Below, in pieces: positions 7,706 to 16,975 of a DNA stretch of 64,000 nucleotides. Each line of letters begins with the position of its first letter. Within the stretch, counting starts at the first letter, position 1. The position numbers and the translations under genes were made by a program. The notes beneath the pieces are model-generated. The model ran no database searches, was not told the DNA's origin, and worked only from the letters and a program-made list of their open reading frames with translations. The stretch is from Saliniramus fredricksonii (GTDB lineage Bacteria; Pseudomonadota; Alphaproteobacteria; Rhizobiales; Beijerinckiaceae), in assembly GCF_900094735.1 (NCBI RefSeq), contig NZ_FMBM01000001.1:868001-932000 (forward strand). The letters are read 5' to 3'.

Positions 7706-9618
7706 TGTCTCTCCCGCGTCGCCGGCGCCACGGGTTGCGTTTCCGGCGCATCGATGAACGGGATTTCGGCCTCCCCGCGTTTCGGGCGCGCCAGCAGCAA
7801 CTGGCTCGCGACCGTCAGGCCGACGAGGGATGCGCCGGCAATGTCGGTATAAAGCCCCGGATTGATCAGCACGAAGGCCGCTGCGAGCAGCAGCAGGCGT
7901 TCCCAGAAATGGGTATGGCCGAAGAAGAAGTAGTTGTGCAGCGCGGCGGCCAGACAGGTGACGCCGATCGTGGCCGTGATCACCGTTCCGAGAATGACCT
8001 GCCATTCGCCGATCATCAGCAGCGAGGGGCCGAAGACGAACATGAACGGGATGATGTAGCCTGTCAGGCCGAGCTTCACCGCCGCCCACGAGCTCTCCAT
8101 CAGGCCGGCCCGTGAGATGCCGTTTGCCGCATAGACCGCCATGGCGACGGGCGGCGTGATGGCCGAGAGCACGGCGAAATACAGCACGAACAGATGCGCC
8201 GCCTCGACCTCCACGCCGAGCCGCACCAGCGCGGGAACGAGCAGGGCGACCTGGACGATATAGGCCGGCGTCGTCGGCAGGCCCATGCCCAGCACGATCC
8301 CGGCGAGCATGGTCAGGATCAGCGCCGGCAGCAGCAGGTTCTGCGAGGCCGCCATCACGACATTGGTGAAGGCGAGGCCGAGGCCGGTGAGCGTGATCGT
8401 GCCGATGACGATACCGGCGCAGGCACAGGCCAGCGCCACCACCAGCGTGTTGCGCGCACCCGCTTCCAGCGCCTCGATGATGGCCCTGGGCGTGAAGGTG
8501 TAGCGGGTGGTGGAGCGCAGCCAGGTGGTCGGAATCACCGAGCCGATGCCGCAAAGCGCGGCATAGGCGGCGGAATAGCCCGACAGCAGCACGCCGACGA
8601 TGATGAACAGGGGCAGGAACAGATGCCCGCGCTCGCGAAGCACCTTGCCGAGTCGCGGCAGGTCAGGCTTGGGAATGCCCTTCAGGCCGATGCGCTTGGC
8701 CTCGAAATGCACCGCCATGAACACGGCGACGTAATACAGGATCGCCGGCAGGATGGCGAAGGCCGCCACGGTGAGATAGCTCGTACCGAGGAATTCCGCC
8801 ATGACAAAAGCGGCGGCTCCCATGATCGGCGGCATCAGCTGTCCGCCGGTCGAGGCCACCGCTTCCACGGCGCCGGCGAAGGCCGGGCGATAGCCGGTCC
8901 GCCGCATCAGCGGAATCGTGAAGGTCCCGGTCGTCATCACATTGGCGACGGCACTGCCCGAGACGGTACCGAACAAGGACGAGGTGATGACCGCCACCTT
9001 TGCCGGGCCGCCGGAAGTGTGGCCCGCCAGCGCCAGGGCGAAATCCATGAAGAGCTGCCCGGCTCCGGAGCGCTCGACGAAGGCACCGAACAGGATGAAC
9101 AGCATCACATAGGTGGCCGAGACATAAAGCGGGATGCCGAAAATGCCCTCGGTGGTCAGATAGAGCTGGTCGAGCATGATGCCGACGCTCTGGTTGCCCC
9201 AGGTCAGACCATAGAGCAGGAACAGCGCCGCCGTGACGGTCAGCGCGAGTCCCGTCGCCCGGCGCGCGGCCTCCATCACGACCAGGATCAGCGTGATGCC
9301 GAAAACATAGTCCAGCGCCGTCGGATCATCGACGTAATACATCCGCATGCGGATGTATTCGAGGTTGAACATCGGATAGAGCGACGCGGCTGCTGCAGCG
9401 ACCAGCAGCGCCAGATCGAACAGATTGGGGCTCTTCGCCTTGCCGTCGCGTCCGGGCAGGATCAGGAAGGCCAGCGCCAGGGCGAAGGCGAGGTGCATGC
9501 CCCGCATCACATAGGCATCGGGGGCGCCAAAGAAGGCGACGTAGAGATGGAACACCGACATCGAGACCGCGACGATGGTGATCAGCCATCCGGTGAGCTT
9601 CTGCGGCAGATACAACAT
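7693..9618 (-). CDS. TRAP transporter permease, fused small and large subunits (4TM/12TM)
   Basis: The 641-residue protein is highly hydrophobic throughout. The first 160 or so residues give four membrane helices (small DctQ-like subunit). The rest is a DctM-like domain with GSAVANVMTTGTFTIPLMRRTGYRPAFAGAVEAVASTGGQ split over family-typical blocks and MPPIMGAAAFVMAEF. Fused 4TM/12TM permeases work with TAXI binding proteins to import organic acids using an ion gradient. The cognate binding protein lies immediately upstream (9793-10737) on the same strand, separated by a strong hairpin. The C-terminal 40 residues are a charged cytosolic tail. The substrate is unknown. Confidence 0.93.
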   Translation of the reverse strand: MLYLPQKLTGWLITIVAVSMSVFHLYVAFFGAPDAYVMRGMHLAFALALAFLILPGRDGKAKSPNLFDLALLVAAAAASLYPMFNLEYIRMRMYYVDDPTALDYVFGITLILVVMEAARRATGLALTVTAALFLLYGLTWGNQSVGIMLDQLYLTTEGIFGIPLYVSATYVMLFILFGAFVERSGAGQLFMDFALALAGHTSGGPAKVAVITSSLFGTVSGSAVANVMTTGTFTIPLMRRTGYRPAFAGAVEAVASTGGQLMPPIMGAAAFVMAEFLGTSYLTVAAFAILPAILYYVAVFMAVHFEAKRIGLKGIPKPDLPRLGKVLRERGHLFLPLFIIVGVLLSGYSAAYAALCGIGSVIPTTWLRSTTRYTFTPRAIIEALEAGARNTLVVALACACAGIVIGTITLTGLGLAFTNVVMAASQNLLLPALILTMLAGIVLGMGLPTTPAYIVQVALLVPALVRLGVEVEAAHLFVLYFAVLSAITPPVAMAVYAANGISRAGLMESSWAAVKLGLTGYIIPFMFVFGPSLLMIGEWQVILGTVITATIGVTCLAAALHNYFFFGHTHFWERLLLLAAAFVLINPGLYTDIAGASLVGLTVASQLLLARPKRGEAEIPFIDAPETQPVAPATRERQPGE

Positions 9619-9736
9619 GGCCCCTCCTCCATCGCGGGGGCGCGCCGCATGCTGATAGGGCGCTTTGCCTCCTCGCGGATGCCAACGTTTCGGTTGTCAC
9701 GAATGCTGCGCGTCAAGGGTGTGGCGCCCGGGACGC

Positions 9737-9768
9737 AAACCGCCGCCCCGATGAATCGCGGGCGGCGG
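9737..9768 (-). terminator. Attenuator hairpin between TAXI binding protein and permease genes
   Basis: CCGCCGCCC (9740-9748) pairs perfectly with GGGCGGCGG (9760-9768). The loop itself contains CGAT/ATCG, so the stem can extend to 13 bp with one bulged base. On the minus strand it is followed by a short TTTG. It lies 25 bases after the binding-protein stop and before the permease start. Partial termination here would yield more binding protein than permease. Confidence 0.55.
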
Positions 9769-9792
9769 CAGATATTCACGTCACGGGTGCGA

Positions 9793-10737
9793 TCACATCG
9801 CGCCGTGTTCCTCGTAGTAACGCTCGGCGCCCGCATGCATCGGCACGCCGGTATCGGTCGCCATCACTTCGAGGCTGGTATCGGCCATCACGCGCACGAT
9901 GGAGGTGAGGTCCTCCATGTTCTCGTGCATGCCCTCGACCAGATTGTAGACCACGTCCTCGTCGAGATCGCAGCGCGCGATGATGTGCGTGGCATAGCCC
10001 ACCGCCTGCACGTCCTCGTCCTGGCCCGGATAGCTGCCGGCCGGAATCGTCAGCTTGGTGTAGCCCGGATTAAGCTCGCGCATGGCCTCGAACGTGTCAT
10101 CCGGCATGTTGACCAGCTTGATGTCGCGCGAGGAGGCCAGATCCATCACGGCGGAAGCCGGAACGGTGGTGCCGAGCGTGAAGACCTCGGCATTGTTGTC
10201 GCGCATCAGCGAGACGGCATCGGTGTAGGAGACGTGGCTCACACGGTCGAGATCGTCATAAGTCAGGCCGGCGACTTCCAGCGCCTGCGCCGTCACGAAC
10301 TCGGCCGTGTTGCCGCGCGGCTGGATCGCCACGGACTTGCCCTCGAAATCGGCGATCGAATCGATGCCGGCATCGGCGAGCGCCACGATCTGGAAATACT
10401 GCGGATACAGGGTCGCGACGTTGCAGACGTTCTCCTGGGGATTTTCGAACGGCGCGCGACCGGCAAGGCCATCGACCGTGGAGATCGAGTTGCCGAAGCC
10501 GATATCGGCCTTGCCTTCGGAAACGGCGCGGACATTGGCAACGCCGGCACCCGGCAGAACCTGAAGGTTGACGCCGTATTCGCCCATGATGTTGGCGAAT
10601 GCGCCACCGAGCGGATACCAGGAGCCGCCCTGCGGGCCGGTCATGATACGTGCTTGCTGCGCCTGCGCAGCCGGAGCAGCGAGAATGGCGAGGCTGACGC
10701 CTGCGGCGAGCGCGGCGAGTTTCATCTTGCTGGACAT
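9793..10737 (-). CDS. TAXI-family TRAP transporter solute-binding protein
   Basis: The 314-residue protein has a signal peptide (LAALAAGVSLAILAAPAAQA, cut near residue 26) and the TAXI family start RIMTGPQGGSWYPLGGAFANIM. Other typical blocks are VLPGAGVANVRAVSEGKADIGFGNS and KSVAIQPRGNTAEFV. It binds the transported solute in the periplasm and delivers it to the fused permease encoded downstream. The start ATG has a very strong AGGAGGGACACGC ribosome binding site. Members of this family bind glutamate-like or other organic acids, but the ligand cannot be predicted here. Confidence 0.93.
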   Translation of the reverse strand: MSSKMKLAALAAGVSLAILAAPAAQAQQARIMTGPQGGSWYPLGGAFANIMGEYGVNLQVLPGAGVANVRAVSEGKADIGFGNSISTVDGLAGRAPFENPQENVCNVATLYPQYFQIVALADAGIDSIADFEGKSVAIQPRGNTAEFVTAQALEVAGLTYDDLDRVSHVSYTDAVSLMRDNNAEVFTLGTTVPASAVMDLASSRDIKLVNMPDDTFEAMRELNPGYTKLTIPAGSYPGQDEDVQAVGYATHIIARCDLDEDVVYNLVEGMHENMEDLTSIVRVMADTSLEVMATDTGVPMHAGAERYYEEHGAM

Positions 10738-10955
10738 GCGTGTCCCTCCTGAACGGGTTTCCTCGAAGCGAAAGTCGTCGGTTCAAATGCCGACGTGTTT
10801 TCCGAAGCGATTCCTCCCATGTTCCGCAACGGAAGAGCAAGAATCGACTTCGTGTAACTTCGCCAAAGGTATAAGGGACGCAGCGCGAAAACTCCGCAAC
10901 CGACACAGGATTGCGAAAATTCCTTTGCGTAACTTCTTGATGGTTCGCAGAAGGA

Positions 10956-12758
10956 TCAGGCGGCGGGCAGACGCAATGTCATGCGCGTGCCGGCGCCGGC
11001 GACGCTGGCGATCTCGAGCGTACCGCCGGCATGTTCGGCGAAAGCGCGGGCGGTCGCGAGGCCGAGCCCCGTACCCTCACCGACCGGTTTCGTGGTGAAG
11101 AACGGCTCGCCGGCACGTGCAAGCGTCGCTTCGTCCATCCCCGTCCCTGCATCGGTGACGGCGATGGCGATGATGCGTGCTGCCGTGTCGGCGCCCTCCG
11201 CAGCGGCGGCTTCGGGAGTCTCATGCTGCGCCGTGATCCGGATGGGGCCGCCATCGGGCATGGCGTCGCGGGCATTGAGCACGAGATTGACCAGGGCGGT
11301 CTCGAATTCGGCCCGGTCGCCCGTCACCTGAGGCAGATCGGCGCCGGATTCGCAGATCAGGCGATGGGCCGGGCCGATCGTGCGTTCGAGCAGATCGCAG
11401 GTTTCAGCCAGGGCTGCGGCGACGTCGAAACGCGCCGTCGGCATCTGGTCGCGCCGCGCGAAGGCGAGCATGCGTTCGATCAGACGCGCACCGCGCTCGG
11501 CCGAAGCGTCGATCATGCCGGCAATGCGGCGGACCTCGTCCGGATCGTCCGCGCGCTTGGCCACACGCGATGCACCACCGCGCATCGCCTGGACGATGTT
11601 CTTGAAATCATGGGCAACACCGCCGACGATCCGTCCGAGCGCATCGACGCGCTGGGCATGGGCGAGCCGGCTCTCGGCCTCGGCGCGCCGCTCGGCCTCG
11701 AACCGGGCATCGGCGAGTGCCACCCGCTCGCGCCGCGCGGCCCGCTGGATCCGCGCCGTCAGCACCAGCAGCGCCATGGCCGCGATCCAGGCGATGGCGG
11801 CATGCGCCACGAGTTCGCGCAGCCATGCCGCACGCATCGTCTGCCGGCTCATGCCGTAGACCACGTAGAGGGGATAGCCGGTTACCTTGCGGTAAGCATA
11901 CAGCCGGCGGTTGCCGTCATGCGTCGAGACGGCATCGATCAGACCCTGATCCGGGTTCTCCGCCAGGGCCGCCCCAACGACCTCCTCCGCCGGCAGGCGC
12001 CACGATCCATCCCGCTCGCCCGGATTGCCTCCGGCGTCACGGGTTGCGTCTCCGGAGGGAATCCGGGCGAGCACGGCGCCGCCACTGCGCACCAGGGCCG
12101 CCGCGTCCGCGTCGCTCTCGCGCACTGCGCGGTAGAAATCCTCGAAATAATCAGGCGCGAACGAGGCCACGATCCATCCGCCCGCCTCGGGTGCGCGGCT
12201 GCGGGCACGGCTGACGGGAAAGACCCTTTCTCCGCGCGGACGCGCGGTGACGGTCTCGCCGATATAGACCCGGTCGCCATGATGGGCTTCGGGCCGGGTA
12301 TAGTCGCGGTCGCTGGCATCGATGGGAGTCAGGGGGAATTCCGCGCTGCCGGCCACGATCCTGCGGTCGGGCGAGACCAGCACGATGCCGCCCGATGGCG
12401 GCGAGCGCCGGTTGAGCGTGGCGAGGAGGGCATGCAGCCGCCGTGATTCCGCGATGCTCTCCCAATCGCTTTGGCCCATGCCGTAATCGATGGCTTCGAG
12501 AATCGCCTCCTGGGTATCGAGGCTGCGCAGGACGTGCTCATGCATCATGTCGACCATGCGCTGCACCCTGTCGCGCGCTGCGGTCTCGACGCCGTGCCAG
12601 CTCCACCAGGCGGCGAGGCCGAGGACCAGCAAAGGCAGCAGCACCGAAGCCGCCCACAGGGCGGCGAAAGGTGCGCGCGATCGCAGATCGGCCCGGGCGG
12701 CTTGCCGGATCGTCTCTTCTTGCCCGGCGCCGTCGGCGCCTTCGGGTTTGCCGTTCAT
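10956..12758 (-). CDS. Orphan membrane sensor histidine kinase
   Basis: The 600-residue protein has an N-terminal membrane helix (about 35-53), an extracytoplasmic sensor of some 260 residues that looks like a Cache domain (GGIVLVSPDRRIVAGS, FPVSRAR, GWIVASFAPDYFEDFYRAV, YAYRKVTGYPLYVVYGMSR), and a second helix near 318-336. It then has a HisKA domain with H-box GGVAHDFKNIV (His383), an N-box NLVLNARDAM near 491, and G boxes DAGTGMD and GEGTGLGLA. It should autophosphorylate on His383 in response to a small external ligand. No response regulator is encoded nearby. FKN replaces the commoner FNN after the phospho-His. The gene diverges from the large periplasmic protein at 12888. Confidence 0.92.
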   Translation of the reverse strand: MNGKPEGADGAGQEETIRQAARADLRSRAPFAALWAASVLLPLLVLGLAAWWSWHGVETAARDRVQRMVDMMHEHVLRSLDTQEAILEAIDYGMGQSDWESIAESRRLHALLATLNRRSPPSGGIVLVSPDRRIVAGSAEFPLTPIDASDRDYTRPEAHHGDRVYIGETVTARPRGERVFPVSRARSRAPEAGGWIVASFAPDYFEDFYRAVRESDADAAALVRSGGAVLARIPSGDATRDAGGNPGERDGSWRLPAEEVVGAALAENPDQGLIDAVSTHDGNRRLYAYRKVTGYPLYVVYGMSRQTMRAAWLRELVAHAAIAWIAAMALLVLTARIQRAARRERVALADARFEAERRAEAESRLAHAQRVDALGRIVGGVAHDFKNIVQAMRGGASRVAKRADDPDEVRRIAGMIDASAERGARLIERMLAFARRDQMPTARFDVAAALAETCDLLERTIGPAHRLICESGADLPQVTGDRAEFETALVNLVLNARDAMPDGGPIRITAQHETPEAAAAEGADTAARIIAIAVTDAGTGMDEATLARAGEPFFTTKPVGEGTGLGLATARAFAEHAGGTLEIASVAGAGTRMTLRLPAA

Positions 12759-12843
12759 GCCATCTGGATAGCGGCTCGCACGGGGCCGCGCAATCGCGGA
12801 CCGGGTTAAGGCCCCGTTAGCCGCGTTGCGCTAGAAAGAAGCG

Positions 12844-12864
12844 ACCGTACGGGATCCATACGGT
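12844..12864. promoter_or_regulatory. Inverted repeat in the kinase/TPR-protein divergent region
   Basis: ACCGTA (12844-12849) and TACGGT (12859-12864) form a perfect 6-bp inverted repeat with a 9-base spacer, 24 bases before the start of the large periplasmic-protein gene. It could be an operator or a leader hairpin. No clear -35/-10 pair was found around it. Confidence 0.25.
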
Positions 12865-12887
12865 GAGCGTGCCCTGCGTAACGGGAT

Positions 12888-15800
12888 ATGTCGATGCGTC
12901 TGTTCCCCGGGCTTCCCGCGCATTGCGCGATCGGGAAAGCCGGACCGATCCGGGCTTGCCGCGCCGCGATTGTCATGATGATCGCGTGCTGCGGGCTCGT
13001 GCTCGCCGCCGTCATGGGCGCGCCGGGCCTTGCCATGGCCGAAGAGCCGGGCGAGGTCAGTGTGCGCGGCCAGCAGGATGAGGGCTTCGGACGCATTCAG
13101 CTGCAATTCGGCGAGCCGGTCCGGGTCGAAGCACGCGCCGCCAACGGTGTCATGGTGATCGCCTTCGAGGAACCCACCGTCATCCGCAGCGAGCGGCTGG
13201 CGCAACAGATGCCCGCCTATGTTTCCGTCGTGCGCCATGATCCGGACGGAACGGGCATGCGCATGGCGCTCACCCAGAATTTCAACGTCAACGTGATTCA
13301 TGCCGGGGAGCTCGTCTTCGTCGACATCCTGCCCGAGCGCTGGAGCGGCATGATGCCGGGTTTGCCCCCGGAAGTCGTTGCCGATCTGGCCCGGCGCGCC
13401 CGCGCCGCCGAAGCGCTCATCGCGGAAGAGCGTGAGCGGCAGGAGGAAGTTCCGATCCGCCCGCTGCCCGTGCGGGTGGCAGAACTGCCGACACTGACCC
13501 GGCTTGTCTTCGAGCCGCCGGTTCCCACGGCCATCAGCCGCCGGGTCGAGGAGGACGTGTTCGAGCTTCGCTTCGGCGACCCCTTCCGCCTCGAGGCCGA
13601 GCGCCCGCTCGCCGCCATACCCGGCATCGACGCTTATGAAGAGAGTGATCCCGACGGCAATCTGACGGTCCGTCTTTTGCTCGAACGGGGCTTCGATGCA
13701 CGCGGCTTCCACGAGGATGACAGTTATATCGTTGATATTGAACCGCGCGAAGGTTTCGAGGAGGTCGTCGCGTCCGATCTGCCGGCCCTTCCGGCGTCAT
13801 CCCCCGATGATGAACTCCCCGGCGCGGATCGCCGCGCCGGGATGCCGGACCCGATCGATCCGGAACCGGATGATGCGGGTGATGACGCCCCGGTTGCGGC
13901 GGATGTCGAAGATCCCGCACCCGCGTCATCGGTCACCAGCATCGAGCAGCTGATCCGCGAGCAGCTTCCCGAGCCCGAGAGCGGCGAGACCGAGGATGCG
14001 CGGGGGCGCTTCCTGCCCGGCCCGGATGACGGCGTTCCCGAATCATTGCGGCTCGATTTCGATTTCGGCGAGGCTGTCCCTGCCGCAGCTTTCACCCATG
14101 GCGGCATTCTGCGGGTGATCTTCGACAGCCGCAAGCCGCTCGCGCTCGATCCGCAACCGGAAGCGAGCGAGGCCGTGGCACGGCTTGACGGGATCCTGCG
14201 CGAGGGGCGTTTCGTCACTGTGCGCTTTGCGCTCCCGGAGCCGCGGCTGGCCCATCTGACACCGCATGATCGGGGCTGGACGCTCGGTATCGACGCCGAT
14301 CCCGACCGCGCCGCGATGCCTGTGACAGTGCGTCCCGATATCGACGATTCCGGGCGTCATGTCGTCGCCGTTGATCTGCCGGAGGTTTCCGCGGTGCACT
14401 GGATCGACGCACCGGAGACCGGGATGCGCATCGCCGTTGCCACTGCGGCAGGGGAGCCGCGCAATCTGCCGCGCGATCAGCGCTTTCTCGAATTTCAGCT
14501 GCTCCAGACCGTGCAGGGCGCGGCCGTCGCGGCCATTGCGGATGATTTGCGCGTCAGGGTGCGCGATGACGAGGTCGTCGTATCGCGGCCGCGCGATCTG
14601 CTGATCAGCGGTACATCGCCCGCAGCGGGAGAGGCCGCCCCGGGCGAGATCTCGGGAGAAGCCGTTTTCGAAGCGGGTCCGTGGCGTGATGCCCGCGGCG
14701 GCGCGGTACGCCAGCGCCTGCACGAACAGATGGAGGCCGTGATCGAGGCCCGCCCGTCGCAACGCGGCGATGCCCGTCTCGATGTCGCGCGTTTCATGCT
14801 GGCCAACGGCCTCGCCACGGAAGCCGCAGGCGTCCTCGACGTCGTCGCCCAGGACGAGCCCGACCGCAGGACGGAAAGACGCTGGCTGCTCCTCAAGGCC
14901 GCTGCGGCCATGGCGATGGAGCGTCTCGATGAAGCGCGCGCGCTTCTCTCGCATCCCGAACACGACAGTGATCGCGAAATCCTGCTCTGGCGGGCCTGGC
15001 TCGATGCCCGCGAAGGCCGCGCGCAGCAGGCGATCGCCGGTTTCCGACACGGGCGGCCATTGCTGGAGGCCTATCCCGACGATCTTCAGGGCGCCATGCG
15101 CCTCAGCCTTGCCGAGAGCGCGCTCGCAGAGGGTGAAATCAACCTGGCACGCCGTGAGGCGACGGCGCTGGCTCAATTGGCCCCCGGCTCCGTTGAGCCG
15201 GATGCGCTGCATCTGCTCGAAGCCCGGATCGACATCGCCATCGGCCAGCCGGAACAGGCACTCGCCAATCTGGCCCGCCTCGCCGAAGAAGCCGCGCGCC
15301 CCTATGCCGCGCAGGCGGAATTGCTGCGTCTCGAGCATGGCCTGGCACGCGGCGCGGTCGATACCGACGAGGCCATCGCGGCACTGGAGCGTCTCATCGT
15401 CTCCTGGCGCGGTGACGAGGTGGAGGTCCGCACCCTCGGCCTGCTCGGGCAGCTCTATGCCGAGGAAGGGCGCTGGCGTGATGCCTTCGTCGCTGCACGC
15501 AATGCCGGCGCCTTCTTTCCCGACCATCCGGTTTCGCGGGAATTGCACGATGAGACAGCGCGCATCTTCGACGAGATCTTTCTCGGCGGGCGCGACGAAG
15601 CGCTCGACCAGGTCGAGGCCGTGGCCCTGTTCTTCGATTTCCGCGAATTCCTGCCGATCGGAAGACGTGGCGACGAGATCGTGCGCCAGCTTTCCAACCG
15701 GCTGGTCGAGCTCGACCTCATCGACAAGGCCACGGAATTGCTGCGGCATCAGGTCGATAACCGCCTTGACGGTTCGGCACGCGCCACGGTCGCGGCGCGT

Positions 15801-16457
15801 CTCGCCACGCTCTATCTGATGGAGGGCGAACCGCTGGCCGCACGCGAGGTGCTGGCGGAGACGCGCTTGCCGGAACTGCCGGAATCGATTCGCCAGGCCC
15901 GCATCCTGCTCGAAGCGCGGGCACTGTCGGATCTCTCGCGCACGGATCTCGCCCTCGAAATCCTTGCCGATACCGAAGGGCCGGAGGTCGACCGCCTGCG
16001 CGCGGACATCCTCTGGACGGCGCAGCGCTGGCGCGATGCCGGCGAGGCGCATGAAGCGCTGGCCGGTCGGCGCTGGCAGGATGGGGACGAACTCAGCCGG
16101 CGCGAGCGCACGGACATCCTGCGCGCCGCGATCGCCTATACGCTCGCCGACGAGGCGATCGCCCTCGACCGGCTGCGCGCGAAATTCCTCGATCAGATGA
16201 TGGCTTCGGAGGATGCCGACGCGTTCGCCGTGGCCTCGGCTCCCGATTCCCTCGACACCGAGGCCTTTCGGACCCTGGCGACGCGCGTCACATCGAGCGA
16301 TACCCTGTTCGACTTCCTCGAAGAATACCGCAAGCGTTTCCCCGAAACCGCGCTGCCGTCACGCCCGGGCGACGCCACGGGCGTGACCGGAAGCCCGGTC
16401 CCGGAAGATGAGCAGGCGCGGCTGAGCCCGGGCGCGGCGCCCGCAGATCGCGGCTGA
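12888..16457 (+). CDS. Very large periplasmic protein with AMIN-like modules and a helical-repeat C-terminus
   Basis: This 1189-residue protein has a long basic N-region, a membrane/signal segment (about 28-50) and AMA as a likely cleavage site. Three similar beta-rich modules follow (about 67-148, 202-285 and 386-470). Each has an R/L-x-F pattern, a 'VF/VI-x-F' strand and a closing V-D-I or G-I-D, resembling AMIN domains, which bind peptidoglycan in other proteins. A Pro/Asp-rich linker lies at 290-385. From about residue 590 to 1120 the sequence is a Leu/Ala-rich helical solenoid of TPR type (EAAGVLDVVA, AIAGFRHGRPLLEAYPDDL, GQLYAEEGRWRDAFVAARNA). An envelope scaffold is my inference. No catalytic motif is visible. 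Confidence 0.85.
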   Translation: MSMRLFPGLPAHCAIGKAGPIRACRAAIVMMIACCGLVLAAVMGAPGLAMAEEPGEVSVRGQQDEGFGRIQLQFGEPVRVEARAANGVMVIAFEEPTVIRSERLAQQMPAYVSVVRHDPDGTGMRMALTQNFNVNVIHAGELVFVDILPERWSGMMPGLPPEVVADLARRARAAEALIAEERERQEEVPIRPLPVRVAELPTLTRLVFEPPVPTAISRRVEEDVFELRFGDPFRLEAERPLAAIPGIDAYEESDPDGNLTVRLLLERGFDARGFHEDDSYIVDIEPREGFEEVVASDLPALPASSPDDELPGADRRAGMPDPIDPEPDDAGDDAPVAADVEDPAPASSVTSIEQLIREQLPEPESGETEDARGRFLPGPDDGVPESLRLDFDFGEAVPAAAFTHGGILRVIFDSRKPLALDPQPEASEAVARLDGILREGRFVTVRFALPEPRLAHLTPHDRGWTLGIDADPDRAAMPVTVRPDIDDSGRHVVAVDLPEVSAVHWIDAPETGMRIAVATAAGEPRNLPRDQRFLEFQLLQTVQGAAVAAIADDLRVRVRDDEVVVSRPRDLLISGTSPAAGEAAPGEISGEAVFEAGPWRDARGGAVRQRLHEQMEAVIEARPSQRGDARLDVARFMLANGLATEAAGVLDVVAQDEPDRRTERRWLLLKAAAAMAMERLDEARALLSHPEHDSDREILLWRAWLDAREGRAQQAIAGFRHGRPLLEAYPDDLQGAMRLSLAESALAEGEINLARREATALAQLAPGSVEPDALHLLEARIDIAIGQPEQALANLARLAEEAARPYAAQAELLRLEHGLARGAVDTDEAIAALERLIVSWRGDEVEVRTLGLLGQLYAEEGRWRDAFVAARNAGAFFPDHPVSRELHDETARIFDEIFLGGRDEALDQVEAVALFFDFREFLPIGRRGDEIVRQLSNRLVELDLIDKATELLRHQVDNRLDGSARATVAARLATLYLMEGEPLAAREVLAETRLPELPESIRQARILLEARALSDLSRTDLALEILADTEGPEVDRLRADILWTAQRWRDAGEAHEALAGRRWQDGDELSRRERTDILRAAIAYTLADEAIALDRLRAKFLDQMMASEDADAFAVASAPDSLDTEAFRTLATRVTSSDTLFDFLEEYRKRFPETALPSRPGDATGVTGSPVPEDEQARLSPGAAPADRG

Positions 16458-16526
16458 CGCACGTGCGGCAGCAATCCAGTTTATCATCATTCTAATTCTA
16501 AATTGCTGATATTGCTGATATTTTTC

Positions 16527-16555
16527 TTGACGCGGCTGTCGCTGGCGGCAATGCT
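16527..16555 (+). promoter_or_regulatory. Possible promoter of the small ORF
   Basis: TTGACG (16527-16532) and AATGCT (16550-16555) are 17 bases apart, directly after a short AT-rich tract with two copies of ATTGCTGAT (from about 16503). The -35 is good and the -10 is poor. It would drive the small gene at 16615. Confidence 0.3.
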
Positions 16556-16614
16556 GATCCATCTTCCGTCATCATCGCAACGCGGGCCTTGAACCCGCTG
16601 CTTGAGGTAGCGAC

Positions 16615-16917
16615 GTGTCATTGAACGATCCGAGCGTGGACTCTTCCTGCGTCTCGCATGATGGTCCCTCCGAAGACCGTCATCGCGACGACGACTCATC
16701 CGGTCTGCAACCGCATGCGGAGCGCTCTGCCTTGTTGCGGGCGCTGGCCCATCGCGACGAATGCCTTGCCCGAAAACGCAATTATGCCGGTCGCAGCCTG
16801 CATGTCCGGCGCAAGCTCGATGCCGCCCTGCGCGCCGCGGAATCGGATGTCGCAATTCTGCGCTACGCGCTCGGTGAAGCTGTTGATGGCACGCGGGCGC
16901 AAGGCGGTTCACGCTAG
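16615..16917 (+). CDS. Small hypothetical protein (100 residues)
   Basis: I do not recognise this protein. It starts with GTG 16615, six bases after GAGGTAG, a usable ribosome binding site. The first 35 residues are polar and Asp/Ser/His-rich. Residues 36-92 are predicted helical and rich in Ala, Arg and Leu (RSALLRALAHRDECLARKRNYAG), with no signal peptide or membrane segment. It lies between the large periplasmic-protein gene and glnD, on the same strand as both. An overlapping frame (16658-16969) has no ribosome binding site and implausible composition. Confidence is moderate because of size and lack of known relatives. Confidence 0.45.
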   Translation: MSLNDPSVDSSCVSHDGPSEDRHRDDDSSGLQPHAERSALLRALAHRDECLARKRNYAGRSLHVRRKLDAALRAAESDVAILRYALGEAVDGTRAQGGSR

Positions 16918-16975
16918 AGCGGCAGCGGGGCGAAATCGCCGATGCGTCCTGCCGCAAAATCCTTTATGAAGGGGT

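Noticed and set aside
8194-10752. 852-codon plus-strand open frame opposite the TRAP genes
   Set aside because: It runs across two recognised genes and their gap on the other strand. Its His/Arg/Gln-rich translation is typical of antisense GC-rich DNA.
14043-16052. 669-codon minus-strand frame opposite the large periplasmic protein
   Set aside because: The plus-strand product has a signal peptide and regular repeat structure. The antisense frame has neither, nor a ribosome binding site.
16658-16969. Alternative 103-codon plus-strand frame overlapping the small ORF
   Set aside because: It lacks a ribosome binding site and has poor composition (many Cys, Met and Pro). The 16615 frame is preferred.
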